Shown: positions 38,384 through 47,807, numbered from the stretch's first letter. The stretch is DNA of 64,000 bases from Flavobacterium fluvii (GCF_900129545.1 NZ_FQWB01000004.1:124001-188000), one strand, 5' to 3'. Notes: generated by a model not told the origin, from the sequence alone. Translations and numbers: made by a program.

Positions 38384-38597
38384 TTGTTTATTTCTGAAAT
38401 AAAAAATAAAAAAAAGTTTTTTTTGTTTCGAAAGTTTATAAAACATGACACTTGAAAATTTATTCAAATTTAGAATCCAATACAATAATGGAGGTACAAA
38501 ATTGGTGGTGAAATTGTCCAACTCACCGATAATGGACAGTATTAATACTTAAAGCTTTTCTAGTTCTCATATATTCTTCAACCCCACTCACTTTATT

Positions 38598-38632
38598 TAT
38601 AAAAACCCTATCCGAATTATCGAATAGGGTTT
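38598..38632 (-). terminator. Terminator after the 73-residue protein gene
   Basis: Stem AAACCCTAT/ATAGGGTTT (38603-38611 and 38624-38632) with a 12-nt loop, then TTTATAAATAAAG on the minus strand. Confidence 0.75.
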
Positions 38633-38673
38633 CTGGATTAGAAACAATATCTTTTACAGGGTTTAGGTTTGCT

Positions 38674-38895
38674 TCAACTTTTAATTTTCTTGTTTTGGAT
38701 TGCCCTGAACTTCATAAAAACAAAGACCAGACCTACCAATGCCATAACCCAAACATAATCGTCAATTGGAGCAGCAGGTGTGTCAGTGCCTTCTAAACCA
38801 GTACCGTTGTCTTCCGTGCCAGGCTGTGCAAATAGTATAAAAGTGGAACACAAGAAAAAGGCAGCCATATAATATTTTAATAAATTATTTTTCAT
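38674..38895 (-). CDS. Small exported protein with a C-terminal sorting-signal-like tail (PID-CTERM-like)
   Basis: 73 residues: signal peptide (YYMAAFFLCSTFILFAQ), a short Gly/Thr/Asp-rich linker, then PIDDYVW, a membrane helix (VMALVGLVFVFMKF) and a basic tail (RAIQNKKIKS). Motif, helix and basic tail together are the tripartite layout of C-terminal protein-sorting signals; the PID start recalls the PID-CTERM type described in Bacteroidota (from memory). Almost nothing remains apart from the two targeting segments. It follows the 1093-residue T9SS protein by 51 bp and is probably co-transcribed from operator F. Function unknown. Confidence 0.7.
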   Translation of the reverse strand: MKNNLLKYYMAAFFLCSTFILFAQPGTEDNGTGLEGTDTPAAPIDDYVWVMALVGLVFVFMKFRAIQNKKIKS

Positions 38896-38946
38896 TTTGC
38901 TAATTTTAAAATTAATGATTTCGTTTAATTAAATTCCAGAGGAGCT

Positions 38947-41900
38947 CTAATTCACTACTTTTTTGCTTACCACTTTATTGTCTTCAGCCGTTATTTTGAC
39001 AATCAAAACTTGCTGTGTGGCCTTCAAATCCTTGATGGTGGCTGAATTTGCCTTCACATTTTTTTGTTCTGCAACCAACCTTCCTTGAATGTCAAAAACT
39101 TTGATGTTGTTGATGGCGATTGCACCCGAGTTTACATACAATGTTCCTTTGTTTTTATACACGACGACACTATTTTCATTGAATAATGATGCATCTACTT
39201 TCAACGTTTTTTGGTATTTCAATGAAAATCTGGTGTTGTCTGTTCCTGCCGCTGCCGTGAAGGTATAGGCTCCTGCTTTCAAATCGGTTTCCGTTCCTGT
39301 CGTGTTGTCTTTAAGAAAAACGTCTTGACCTTCAGCGAACAAGCCGTCAACGTGGTCTAGTCCAATGGTGTAATCACCTCCAACATCAGTCTTGAAGTTT
39401 AAGGCAACAACATCCGAAGGGTCAAATGGCAAGGCACGACCTTGAATGGTGTAATCTTCGTTGTTGATGTTCGATGTCAAGGCAATTGGACTGTCATTGA
39501 TGTATTTCCCGTCAATTCCATTATCAACTCCTTGAGTGGCATTAGTCATATAACCTACCAACGCTTGGCTAAATACACCTGCTGAATTGGTCAAGTTTAA
39601 CCAAACACGACTTTTTTCGACAGTATTTTTGGTTTTAAAGAATTGGTTTGCCGTATTTGTTGTTCGCATTGCATTGGTAAAAAAACTATTTACTGTTGCA
39701 GCACTTTTAGCTTGAACAAAAAAACCTTGCCCCACTTGAATTGTTCCATTTGGCGCAGCACTGGTTGGCGTTGTGGTTGTCGATCCTCCTAATGTGTAGG
39801 TGGCATAAGCAGACCCCCCTGCACCATTTGTTTTTCTCCAGAAATACAAGGTGCTTTCTATGTTTGCTGAATTAGCGGCAAGAAATGTTTCTGAATTAAT
39901 GGTCGATGGATAAGGGTTTCCTACCATATTGTATCCGTGAGTGGCATCAACATAATTTAAGGTTACTGGAATATCTCCATTGTTTGGCAAACCTGTAAAC
40001 ACTCCTGCATAATTAATTGCTGCCGGATAAAGAGGATCAGTATCTGGCATTCGAATTAGATATCCAGCTGCAGTTGCAAATGGAGTGGTAGATGTACTTG
40101 ATTCTGAATTGTATAAGTTGGTGCTCGTGTTATAGTTGTAAAATCTTGTAGGTAATGTTAATGGAGAAAAATCCAATAAATACTTGCTTGCGTTTGTGAC
40201 CGGCGATGACCAAATAGTATAATCCAATCTAAATAAAGAGGAACTATTTCTTTTTACGGTAACATCACCAGTATTGGCAACATTGTTTACCTGAATCAGG
40301 TTGGCTCCACTTTCTATTACAACGGCTGATGCTCCTGCAGTTGTATTATTGGTTAATGCATTTTGAATCGTCAAATTAGCACCTGAACTCAATGTTAAAG
40401 AACCTGAAGTCAACGTTAGCGTACTTATGTTTTTAGTTGTATTTAAAGTGACGGGGCCAGAACTGATGTTAACAGTGGTGGCTATGGCACTTGAATTTGG
40501 CATTTCAGGACCGACCGTTTTAGCACCTGAAGAAGTATAGTTTAAAGTCATTGAAGTTCCAAAAACTGGTGCTGCATCTAAACTGCCACCTGATCTCGAA
40601 ACAATGGCGCCATTCCCTAAAGTCATGAATCCACTATTAATTAATGTACCGGCTGTCAATCCCAAAGTTGTGATGGCTGGATTTATATTTAATACAGTAA
40701 CCGGTGTTCCTAAAGTGACCGAAGCATTTATTCCTGTTCTGTTTATGGTAAGGTTATTGGCAACTTGGCTGCCACTTGTAAAGTTTAATGTCCCCGCATT
40801 ACCGTCATTTGTGCCTCCAAAAGCAATACTTACGTTAGAATGTCCACTAATTGTTCCTGTTCCCGAAATAGTACCATTAACATTAAAAGTAAATGAAGAA
40901 GCCGTCGTTAAAACTAGTATTCCATTATTTACAACATTGATGGCAGTTCTTCCTCCTGTAACCGTGTAAGTAACTCCATTATTAATTGTAAGGGTACCTA
41001 CTTTTCCCGGTGTTGGAGAAGATACAAATTCATTACTATTTGATACTGTTGACCCTATGGTTACATTAATTAAATCTGTGCCCGAAGTACCATATAAAAC
41101 TGCACCGACAGCACTTGGAAGTGAGGTTCCAGAAGTAACACTACGTTCAACAGTCGAGCCATTCAACATTGTTAAGGAAAGCGAAGCAGTTGCCGCAAGC
41201 GTGGCAGTTCCCGTAAATTTTAACAACGAACTTACCGTTATAGACGCAAAAGGAGTTTTGGTGCTGGCGTTGGACAATATTAATGTGCTGTAATTATTAA
41301 AAAGAGTAGTCCCAGGAATAGTATAGGCGGTGGAACCTGATTGAAGCAATGTTTGGGTACCTGCCCTGCTATATATAACAGTTCCGTTATTTGTAAACGT
41401 CGTGCAATTTATGGCTGGAGCAGCTCCTGTCAATTCAAGAATACCACCAGCTTCAATAGTCACGATGCCACATACAACTGTACTGGAATTCCCAATTACT
41501 GTATTGGTTCCAGATCTGGAAGAAATCAATGTCGCACCACTTTTGATTGTGAGATTTCCCGATGAGGCCGATATGAAAGCATCGGTAGTAATAGTACCGC
41601 TTGAAAACACGACAGGATTAAATTTAACACCCACAGTATTAAGATTACCTATAGCGCCTGAATCCAAAGCAAACTCAGCTGCATTGTTTGTTCCATTGGC
41701 ATTCCATTCACCTGCATTCGTAATATTTCTTGTTCCTCCCACAAACTTTAAAACACCGGGATTTGTAGTTGTTATCATTGTCGCTGCAGGTGCTGTACTG
41801 CTTGTCTGATCACTATAAAAAGTTCCATCATTAACAGCGGCCCCAATGACAGCGCCCAAAGTGGTTGTGTAAGCCCTGATTTTTCCGCTGACGTTGACTG

Positions 41901-42228
41901 TATTTGCACCTATGGCAAGAACTCCCACTGTATTTAACTGTAAATCTTTGCAATATGCATTGGCAACATCAACAGTTAGGGTGTGACCATTTTGGACATA
42001 AACGTTGTTGGTAGCTGTTGGAGCAACGGCAGTAACTGCCCATGCACCTGCAATTCTGGTTTCCCACATATCAGTCTCACTCCAATTACCTGATGCTTTG
42101 GCGGTACGATAATCTCCATCAGTTGCGATTTGGGCTTGTACCTTTGCAGAATTTGCAAACAGCACCATAAAGCACAGGCTGTAAAAAAGGGTTGAAAGTC
42201 TTTTTCTACTAAGTAATTTTTCTTTCAT
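38947..42228 (-). CDS. Large T9SS surface protein, repeat-rich, GntR-regulated
   Basis: 1093 residues. Signal peptide (LSTLFYSLCFMVLFANSAKVQAQ), then a long Ser/Thr/Gly/Asn-rich all-beta region with short repeated strand motifs (TLTINNG, NLTINRTG, SGSLTLSSGANLTI), suggesting a beta-solenoid (about 40-640). A globular part follows (GYNMVGNPYPS, GQGFFVQAKS; about 650-880), of a kind common in flavobacterial surface proteins. The C-terminal sorting domain is at about 1010-1093 (IKVFDIQGRLV). No catalytic motif. The operator array just upstream places it in the alginate regulon. Adhesion to, or display on, alginate is inferred. Confidence 0.78.
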   Translation of the reverse strand: MKEKLLSRKRLSTLFYSLCFMVLFANSAKVQAQIATDGDYRTAKASGNWSETDMWETRIAGAWAVTAVAPTATNNVYVQNGHTLTVDVANAYCKDLQLNTVGVLAIGANTVNVSGKIRAYTTTLGAVIGAAVNDGTFYSDQTSSTAPAATMITTTNPGVLKFVGGTRNITNAGEWNANGTNNAAEFALDSGAIGNLNTVGVKFNPVVFSSGTITTDAFISASSGNLTIKSGATLISSRSGTNTVIGNSSTVVCGIVTIEAGGILELTGAAPAINCTTFTNNGTVIYSRAGTQTLLQSGSTAYTIPGTTLFNNYSTLILSNASTKTPFASITVSSLLKFTGTATLAATASLSLTMLNGSTVERSVTSGTSLPSAVGAVLYGTSGTDLINVTIGSTVSNSNEFVSSPTPGKVGTLTINNGVTYTVTGGRTAINVVNNGILVLTTASSFTFNVNGTISGTGTISGHSNVSIAFGGTNDGNAGTLNFTSGSQVANNLTINRTGINASVTLGTPVTVLNINPAITTLGLTAGTLINSGFMTLGNGAIVSRSGGSLDAAPVFGTSMTLNYTSSGAKTVGPEMPNSSAIATTVNISSGPVTLNTTKNISTLTLTSGSLTLSSGANLTIQNALTNNTTAGASAVVIESGANLIQVNNVANTGDVTVKRNSSSLFRLDYTIWSSPVTNASKYLLDFSPLTLPTRFYNYNTSTNLYNSESSTSTTPFATAAGYLIRMPDTDPLYPAAINYAGVFTGLPNNGDIPVTLNYVDATHGYNMVGNPYPSTINSETFLAANSANIESTLYFWRKTNGAGGSAYATYTLGGSTTTTPTSAAPNGTIQVGQGFFVQAKSAATVNSFFTNAMRTTNTANQFFKTKNTVEKSRVWLNLTNSAGVFSQALVGYMTNATQGVDNGIDGKYINDSPIALTSNINNEDYTIQGRALPFDPSDVVALNFKTDVGGDYTIGLDHVDGLFAEGQDVFLKDNTTGTETDLKAGAYTFTAAAGTDNTRFSLKYQKTLKVDASLFNENSVVVYKNKGTLYVNSGAIAINNIKVFDIQGRLVAEQKNVKANSATIKDLKATQQVLIVKITAEDNKVVSKKVVN

Positions 42229-42282
42229 AATAGCTTTTTGGTTTGTTGAATAGTTAATAAATAATTTAGATGTTTTTACAAA

Positions 42283-42326
42283 TTTGGAAAACCAAAATGG
42301 TTAACCAATTTGGTTTTCCAAATATA
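42283..42326 (-). promoter_or_regulatory. GntR operator F with promoter (3 units, near-perfect palindrome)
   Basis: Units TTGGAAAACCAA, ATGGTTAACCAA and TTGGTTTTCCAA at 13-bp spacing (42283-42322). The minus-strand -7 box TATATTTG (42319-42326) overlaps it. The surrounding 429-bp gap (42229-42657) otherwise holds only a weak terminator near 42550. Confidence 0.9.
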
Positions 42327-42545
42327 TTATTTATTTCTGACAAAAAAAATAAAACCACAAATAAGATCTAATGATTTGATTTTTATTTAAGTATGAATTC
42401 TGGAATGTATCATTTAGGCCACTAAACAAATAGAAAAAATTATTAAAAAAGAGATGGTTTTTCAGAATATTTGGAGCGAAAAGATAAAAAAAGCAATGTC
42501 TATTTTTAATTTCAATCCAAAACAGGAAGTATAAATGCAAATAAA

Positions 42546-42579
42546 ATAGCTCTGCGACCAGATTTTAATGACGCAGAAC
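42546..42579 (-). terminator. Possible terminator after the PL38-like gene
   Basis: Stem TCTGCG/CGCAGA (42551-42556 and 42572-42577) with a 15-nt loop, then AGCTATTTTATTT on the minus strand. Weak T-tract. Confidence 0.4.
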
Positions 42580-42657
42580 TATATTGATATTGACTTTGGA
42601 CAACAGGAAGCACAAAGAGTAAAGAGTCCTTCCCGTTAAATAAAAAAAATAATAGAA

Positions 42658-43881
42658 TTAAAAAGTCAACTGATTACTATCTAATTGATAAGTTTTTAAA
42701 TCAATTTTTTTTGCCAAGGCATCATAATCTGGATTGGAATATTTTTTAGAGGCTATTTTCAAAATCCTGACGGTTTCTCCAAAACCTATATTTTGAATTT
42801 GCTCGTACTCCCATTTTTTCTCCTTTTTTATGTAAGGTATTAACCATTCTACAGCCGATTTTATATTCTTCCCTTCCTTGGTTTGATAGTTCCAAAGATC
42901 TATTTGGCTATTTTCGGCTAATCGGGCTGCGATAAAATAACCGTCCAAATTCATGTTGGCATAATTCCATGATTTTGTTCTTACCAATTCGAAAGGCTGG
43001 CTTCCGTCAGGTTTTAATTGACTTTCCAATCTATTTTTAAAAGTTTCTATTTCGGCAACAGCAATATCGGGACGATCCGTAAAAATACCATAGGAAATTG
43101 CCTGAACACTATAATGAGTCCCGTGGTTGTTGTGTTCATCGGCTTCGTCTTTTCCTATTGGACTTTCCGTGAGCCAAGTCAAAAAGTCTGAAAACCATTT
43201 TTTAAGTGCCAAATGATCGTCTTTTGACCAATTATTTGAACCTTGTATCAAAATGGCTGCATCTATAACACGATACAATCCTCGGGTTTCGATTAAACCT
43301 ATTCCTCTACCCGTATTTAGCCCAGGAATTGCCTGTCCAAAATTAAGGTTGGGATTTTGCTTTGTTTCCGAATTTAAAAACCAAGTCTTAATTATTTTTG
43401 AAGCCCAGTTGGCATATTTTTCTTCCTTGGTAAAATAGTAAGCCAAGGCCATAATTTCTGCATCATCCTCAACTTTATCCATTTCTTGGGAATCCGTGAT
43501 TTCAAAATATTCCGGATTACGCAAGCCATCTTTTCGGATATAAGGCAATCCATCAGGCTTTGTCGGGTCTGGCCACCAATACGGACCTGTGCTCATGTAA
43601 TCGTGTTTGTCGCCACTGGTAGGCACTTGTTTTTTATGCATCACCGAATATAATGTTGCCTCTTTCAGGATTTTATCGGCTTTGCCCAGAAGACTTTGGA
43701 GTGCCGCTTTTTTTTCTGGATTGTTTTCAATTATTAGTTGGTAATTGCGTTGCAAAACTGATCCTTCCAGAACAATCGTTTTTGGAAAATCATTTGCGGA
43801 TCCCATTATACTTTGCGCCGAAACACCAAAAACACTGGAGAAGAGTAAAAGAAATGCGAGAAGTTTTATATTTTTCATCAT
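42658..43881 (-). CDS. PL38/PL5-type (alpha/alpha)-toroid uronan lyase
   Basis: 407 residues. Signal peptide (LLAFLLLFSSVFGVSAQ), then a helical toroid with the family block HDYMSTGPYWWPDP (about 93-106), NHGTHYSVQ with a His-Tyr pair, and RTKSWNYANMNL. Together these match the alginate_lyase Pfam family. Bacteroidota versions of this length usually fall in PL38, active on beta-glucuronan and sometimes alginate. Last gene of the GH88-GH2 cluster, 55 bp after GH2. Its associates both act on glucuronate-type ends, so glucuronan or a glucuronate-rich polymer fits better than alginate. Substrate inferred. Confidence 0.78.
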   Translation of the reverse strand: MMKNIKLLAFLLLFSSVFGVSAQSIMGSANDFPKTIVLEGSVLQRNYQLIIENNPEKKAALQSLLGKADKILKEATLYSVMHKKQVPTSGDKHDYMSTGPYWWPDPTKPDGLPYIRKDGLRNPEYFEITDSQEMDKVEDDAEIMALAYYFTKEEKYANWASKIIKTWFLNSETKQNPNLNFGQAIPGLNTGRGIGLIETRGLYRVIDAAILIQGSNNWSKDDHLALKKWFSDFLTWLTESPIGKDEADEHNNHGTHYSVQAISYGIFTDRPDIAVAEIETFKNRLESQLKPDGSQPFELVRTKSWNYANMNLDGYFIAARLAENSQIDLWNYQTKEGKNIKSAVEWLIPYIKKEKKWEYEQIQNIGFGETVRILKIASKKYSNPDYDALAKKIDLKTYQLDSNQLTF

Positions 43882-43936
43882 GCTATTTTAATTGATTGTT
43901 TTCATCGAGGACAGTTCTTTGAAAGCTTTATTTTAT

Positions 43937-46366
43937 TTATATTTTTTTGAATTTTAAATACTCTCCTTTAAAATTTTGATTCAAAATGGTCATTTCAATT
44001 GAATCGTCTTTTGCATTTGGAATTACTTCGATAGCCGCTTTTCCATTTGACATTTTAATCGATTCACTCCCTGTTGGTGTCCCTTGATTTTTTAAAGTTT
44101 GGCCTCCCGACAAGCATTGAAAATAAACGCGATCTTCATAATCCAGACAACGCAAATTATTTTTGTCTACGGCAATTGTTGTTACTAGATAATTTCCGTT
44201 CTTCAATTTTTCTGAAGACAAAACCAATCCTGTTGCAGCCTCGTTTTTAGTAAATCGGTAATTAACATCAATTGAATCCGTTACTTTTTTTCCATCTTTT
44301 GTTGTTCCAACAGCCACGAGCGTATTTTTCCCTTCAGCAAAATTCACTTCCCAAGTCAACCCCGAAGCTGGATAACTTTTAATGTTACGAGTTTTCACGC
44401 CCAAAGAAACTCCATTATGAAAGAATTCCACTTTAGGACAATTACTGAAAACATTCAAGATGCGGGCGGTGTTTTTTGGACCTTGTCGTTCCGTCCAAGT
44501 ATGCGATTCGATATAGGCAAAAGGCTTGTCGCTCCAGTAACTTTTAAATACATAATAGGCATCTTTTGGATTTCCGTTTCTATCCACCAATCCTTTTTGA
44601 TTCATGTATGGAATGTCGTCTTCCGGTCGCAAAGGCGTTCCAAAATCCTTGAAAGCCCACTGCGCATTGCCCACAAATGTTGGATCGTTTTCAGAAATAT
44701 GCAAATGCCAATCGAATAAATCAACAATGTAATTTTCACTCCAATCCCCAATTTGTGCAATATTGGCCACTTTGGTTTGAACAATGGCTTCTTCCCAACC
44801 CTCGGTTTTTATCAGGCCTTCGCCAGTAATTGGATTTTCGGAATGACGCCCAACATGGCTGTCTCCGCCATATTCCGTATGAATAAAATGTTTGTAATCT
44901 AATTTATATTTATCGATTGCTTTTTTGTAACTTTTATAACTTCCGGAATACCAACCTGACCAAATGGAAGGCGAAAACACATCCACAATTTTAGAACCCT
45001 CTTCATATTTTCGGATGGCCGTTTTTCGGTTTGGATCCAACTTATGTGCAATATCATTGAGTTCAGTTAAAAAAACATTTGTTTTTTCTGTATTGTCTCC
45101 GTCTTTAAAATCAGGCAACCAATTCATCTCGTTCCCCAAAGACCAAATAATAATTGAAGGATGATTGTAATTTTGGTTAATCATTTCGGCGAGCATGTTT
45201 TTGGTGTTGTTTTTCCAAACCTCATTTCCCATTCCACCACGACACCAAGGCAACTCATCCCAAACCAATAATCCCAACTCATCACAAGCTTTGTAAATTT
45301 CCGGGTCTTGAGGATAATGTGCCAATCGTACAAAATTGGCTCCCATTTCTTTTATGGATTCCATATCTTTTCGATGCTGTTCATTGGACATGGCCGCTCC
45401 TACTCCAGCGTGTTCTTCATGACGATGTGTTCCGCGAATCAGGACTCTTTTTCCGTTAAGGAAAAAGGGACCGTTATCTTTAAATTCAAACCATCGAAAC
45501 CCTACTTTGTCGTCAATTTTATCTGTTACTTTCCCATTCTCCAATAATGAAACGCTAACCGAATATAAATTGGGTGCATTGATGTCCCACAACTGTGGAT
45601 TTTTTATTTCATTGAATGCTATCGTTGTTTCCTCTCCTGACAAAGTTCCTTTTTTGGTGGCAACCACTTTCCCTTTTGGATTCATCAATTGTGCAAAATA
45701 GGAAAATCCAGCAGGACTTTTAGCATTTTCAACCGAAGCAACCACAACTAAAGACGCCGATTTCTCCGAAACTTTTGGAGTTGTAATTTTAATGTTGCCG
45801 ATGTGATTCTTTGCCATCGACAGCAACCAAACATCCCTCGTGATTCCGCCATAAATAAAGAAATCACTTTTTTGGGATGGAATTATTTCAATGTTGTAAC
45901 TATTGTCAACACGAACCAAGACTTCATTATTTCCTGCTTTTATGAACTTTGTTATGTCGAAAGTGAAGCCAATATAACCGCCAATGTGTTCTCCAACTTC
46001 TTTTCCGTTTACATAGACTTTAGTGGTAATATTGGAACCTTCAAAATACAATTGGTATATTTTATTCGCATCAACAGCAGGAATAACAAGGCTCTTTTTG
46101 TACCAACTGGCACTTCTTCTGTACCCCGCTTCATTATCGGTAGCATCTTGGCTGTTCCAGCTGTGGGGCAAATTGATGCCGACCCAATTTCCGGCATTTA
46201 CTATTTCGGATATATTTTTAGCGTCATTCTCTAAATAATTCCAATCTGAATTGATGTTGGTTTTACTTCGCTCCCAACTTCCTGCTTTTTGGGCATTCAT
46301 TGATCCAAAACCAAATAGAATAAAAAGTGCTAATAGATTTGCAATGTTATAAAGATTGATTTTCAT
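43937..46366 (-). CDS. GH2 glycosidase, probable beta-glucuronidase
   Basis: About 809 residues from ATG 46366 (signal peptide LYNIANLLALFILFGFGSMNAQ); the frame from 46381 overlaps GH88. Numbered on that longer frame: jelly-roll domain (to about 190), Ig-like domain, TIM barrel (about 300-610) with acid/base Glu418 (WSLGNE) and nucleophile Glu503 (HTEYGG), then C-terminal Ig-like domains. N594-Q-K596, in MNQKGLVDRNG, sits where E. coli beta-glucuronidase has its Asn-x-Lys carboxylate-binding motif. That favours glucuronidase over galactosidase. It starts 4 bp after the GH88 stop. Confidence 0.8.
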   Translation of the reverse strand: MKINLYNIANLLALFILFGFGSMNAQKAGSWERSKTNINSDWNYLENDAKNISEIVNAGNWVGINLPHSWNSQDATDNEAGYRRSASWYKKSLVIPAVDANKIYQLYFEGSNITTKVYVNGKEVGEHIGGYIGFTFDITKFIKAGNNEVLVRVDNSYNIEIIPSQKSDFFIYGGITRDVWLLSMAKNHIGNIKITTPKVSEKSASLVVVASVENAKSPAGFSYFAQLMNPKGKVVATKKGTLSGEETTIAFNEIKNPQLWDINAPNLYSVSVSLLENGKVTDKIDDKVGFRWFEFKDNGPFFLNGKRVLIRGTHRHEEHAGVGAAMSNEQHRKDMESIKEMGANFVRLAHYPQDPEIYKACDELGLLVWDELPWCRGGMGNEVWKNNTKNMLAEMINQNYNHPSIIIWSLGNEMNWLPDFKDGDNTEKTNVFLTELNDIAHKLDPNRKTAIRKYEEGSKIVDVFSPSIWSGWYSGSYKSYKKAIDKYKLDYKHFIHTEYGGDSHVGRHSENPITGEGLIKTEGWEEAIVQTKVANIAQIGDWSENYIVDLFDWHLHISENDPTFVGNAQWAFKDFGTPLRPEDDIPYMNQKGLVDRNGNPKDAYYVFKSYWSDKPFAYIESHTWTERQGPKNTARILNVFSNCPKVEFFHNGVSLGVKTRNIKSYPASGLTWEVNFAEGKNTLVAVGTTKDGKKVTDSIDVNYRFTKNEAATGLVLSSEKLKNGNYLVTTIAVDKNNLRCLDYEDRVYFQCLSGGQTLKNQGTPTGSESIKMSNGKAAIEVIPNAKDDSIEMTILNQNFKGEYLKFKKI

Positions 46367-46370
46367 AAAA

Positions 46371-47555
46371 TTAAAGTACATTTTTTCTAATTATTGCTTC
46401 TAAAAAGTAGTAATCCGCGTAAATGATTGGTTCGTCTATTTCATCTTTTTTAGGCCAATTTCCGGTACTGTGATCCAATATAAAAGGGCCATTTACGGTT
46501 TCATTTAAAAAGTATTTATCTGAACTCAATGCGTGGATTACTTTATTTGAATAGTTCAAATAAGCCTCATTATTTGTGTATTTATAGAGTTCAATAAGCG
46601 CAGAAGCCATTACAGCGGCAGCAGACGCATCTCTTGGAGCATTTGGAATACTCGTGTCATTAAAATCCCAATATGGAATTCCATCTTCAGGCATATTTTT
46701 GTTATGCATGAAAAAATTGGCAGTAGCTTCGGCCTGTTTGAGATAAGCCGGATCTTTGGTGTAACGATAACACATGGTAAAACCATAAACCGCCCAGGAT
46801 TGACCTCTGGCCCAGGAAGAATCATCTTTAAACCCTTGATGGGTTACTTTGTTTTTTGCTGTACCCGAAATAGTGTCATACACAACAACATGATAACAGC
46901 TTGCATCTTTTCTGAAATGATTCTTTAAGGTCGTGTTGGCGTGTTGGACAGCAATATTTTTAAATTTGGCATCACCTGAAATTTTGCTAGCCTCAAACAA
47001 TAATTCCAGATTCAGCATATTATCAATGATTACGGGAAACTCCCAGATGTCTTTATTGAAATCCCAAGACCTGATGGAACCCACTTTTTTATTAAATCGG
47101 GTAATCAGTGTTTCGGCACTTTTAACAACTATGGCTTTATACTTTGCATTGTCTTCCACTTCAAGCCCTTTCCCAAAACTGCAAAAAACCTTGAATCCCA
47201 TATCGTGGGTTGCACCATTGAATTTTTCTTTTTCCATGAAAGCATTCCAGGCAGCCGCCCTTTCCTTGAATCGAGCATCTCCCGTGAGTTGGTAGATTTG
47301 CCAAAGATTACCGGCAAAAAAACCACTGGTCCAATCTTTTGACGGCACTTTTTTAATAACATCCGTTTTTAAGGACATACTGCGTGGAAACCCAATGGAA
47401 TCAATTGGATATTCCAAAAGTTTCTGGTATCGGTTTTGAAGAAGCACATTGACATCTTGCTTATTTGAATGATTTCGTGTCCCAACATTAGTTTTACAAG
47501 CTGTTGAAAGCGCTGCAAAAACAAATATGACAACTAAATATTTGACTCTTTTCAT
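46371..47555 (-). CDS. GH88 unsaturated glucuronyl hydrolase
   Basis: 394 residues. Lipoprotein-like start (FAALSTAC). Six-hairpin (alpha/alpha) barrel of GH88: VPSKDWTSGFFAGNLWQ, FPVIIDNMLNLELL with the catalytic-type Asp, and DDSSWARGQSWAVYGF. The family removes the unsaturated uronic acid that polysaccharide lyases leave at non-reducing ends, by hydration. First gene of the GH88-GH2-PL38 operon, immediately downstream of the HTCS gene. A -7 box lies at 47708-47715. Confidence 0.92.
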   Translation of the reverse strand: MKRVKYLVVIFVFAALSTACKTNVGTRNHSNKQDVNVLLQNRYQKLLEYPIDSIGFPRSMSLKTDVIKKVPSKDWTSGFFAGNLWQIYQLTGDARFKERAAAWNAFMEKEKFNGATHDMGFKVFCSFGKGLEVEDNAKYKAIVVKSAETLITRFNKKVGSIRSWDFNKDIWEFPVIIDNMLNLELLFEASKISGDAKFKNIAVQHANTTLKNHFRKDASCYHVVVYDTISGTAKNKVTHQGFKDDSSWARGQSWAVYGFTMCYRYTKDPAYLKQAEATANFFMHNKNMPEDGIPYWDFNDTSIPNAPRDASAAAVMASALIELYKYTNNEAYLNYSNKVIHALSSDKYFLNETVNGPFILDHSTGNWPKKDEIDEPIIYADYYFLEAIIRKNVL

Positions 47556-47610
47556 AAGTGTAATTAATAAATTGCTTATTCGGATAGTGATTTGGAGTTC
47601 TTGTCGGCAA

Positions 47611-47703
47611 TTAATTTAAATAGATAACAAGAAGACTCAATGCGATTACAAGAAACCCCAAGAGAATCTTAAGTATCATTATTTTGATTTTACTCTTTTC
47701 CAT
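47611..47703 (-). CDS. Possible 30-residue membrane micropeptide
   Basis: My reading of the gap before GH88 finds a short frame starting MEKSKIKIMILK, followed by a hydrophobic stretch ending VIYLN. It would be one basic N-terminus and one membrane helix. The perfect -7 box at 47708-47715 is only 4 bp upstream, so the message would be leaderless. No homology is known to me; it may be chance. Confidence 0.25.
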   Translation of the reverse strand: MEKSKIKIMILKILLGFLVIALSLLVIYLN

Positions 47704-47707
47704 AGCG

Positions 47708-47715
47708 CAAATATA
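47708..47715 (-). promoter_or_regulatory. -7 promoter box for the GH88-GH2-PL38 operon
   Basis: Minus-strand TATATTTG, a perfect TAnnTTTG match, about 150 bp upstream of the GH88 start and 93 bp after the HTCS stop. No GntR operator overlaps it, so this operon is probably under HTCS control. Confidence 0.55.
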
Positions 47716-47807
47716 GAAATGAAGCAAGTTCTAAAAATTCAAAAAAGGGTGTTCAAAAATCCAAAACAGTGTTATTTGACCAATAAAACAAGGAGTTCTG
47801 TCTTATT

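Noticed and set aside
38312..38521. 69-residue minus-strand frame
   Set aside because: It covers operator E and its promoter; no signal of coding.
41402..41809. 135-residue plus-strand frame
   Set aside because: Shadow of the repetitive Ser/Thr-rich surface protein gene on the opposite strand.
42331..42540. 69-residue minus-strand frame rich in Phe and Tyr
   Set aside because: Lies just upstream of promoter F in AT-rich DNA; no ribosome site or homology.
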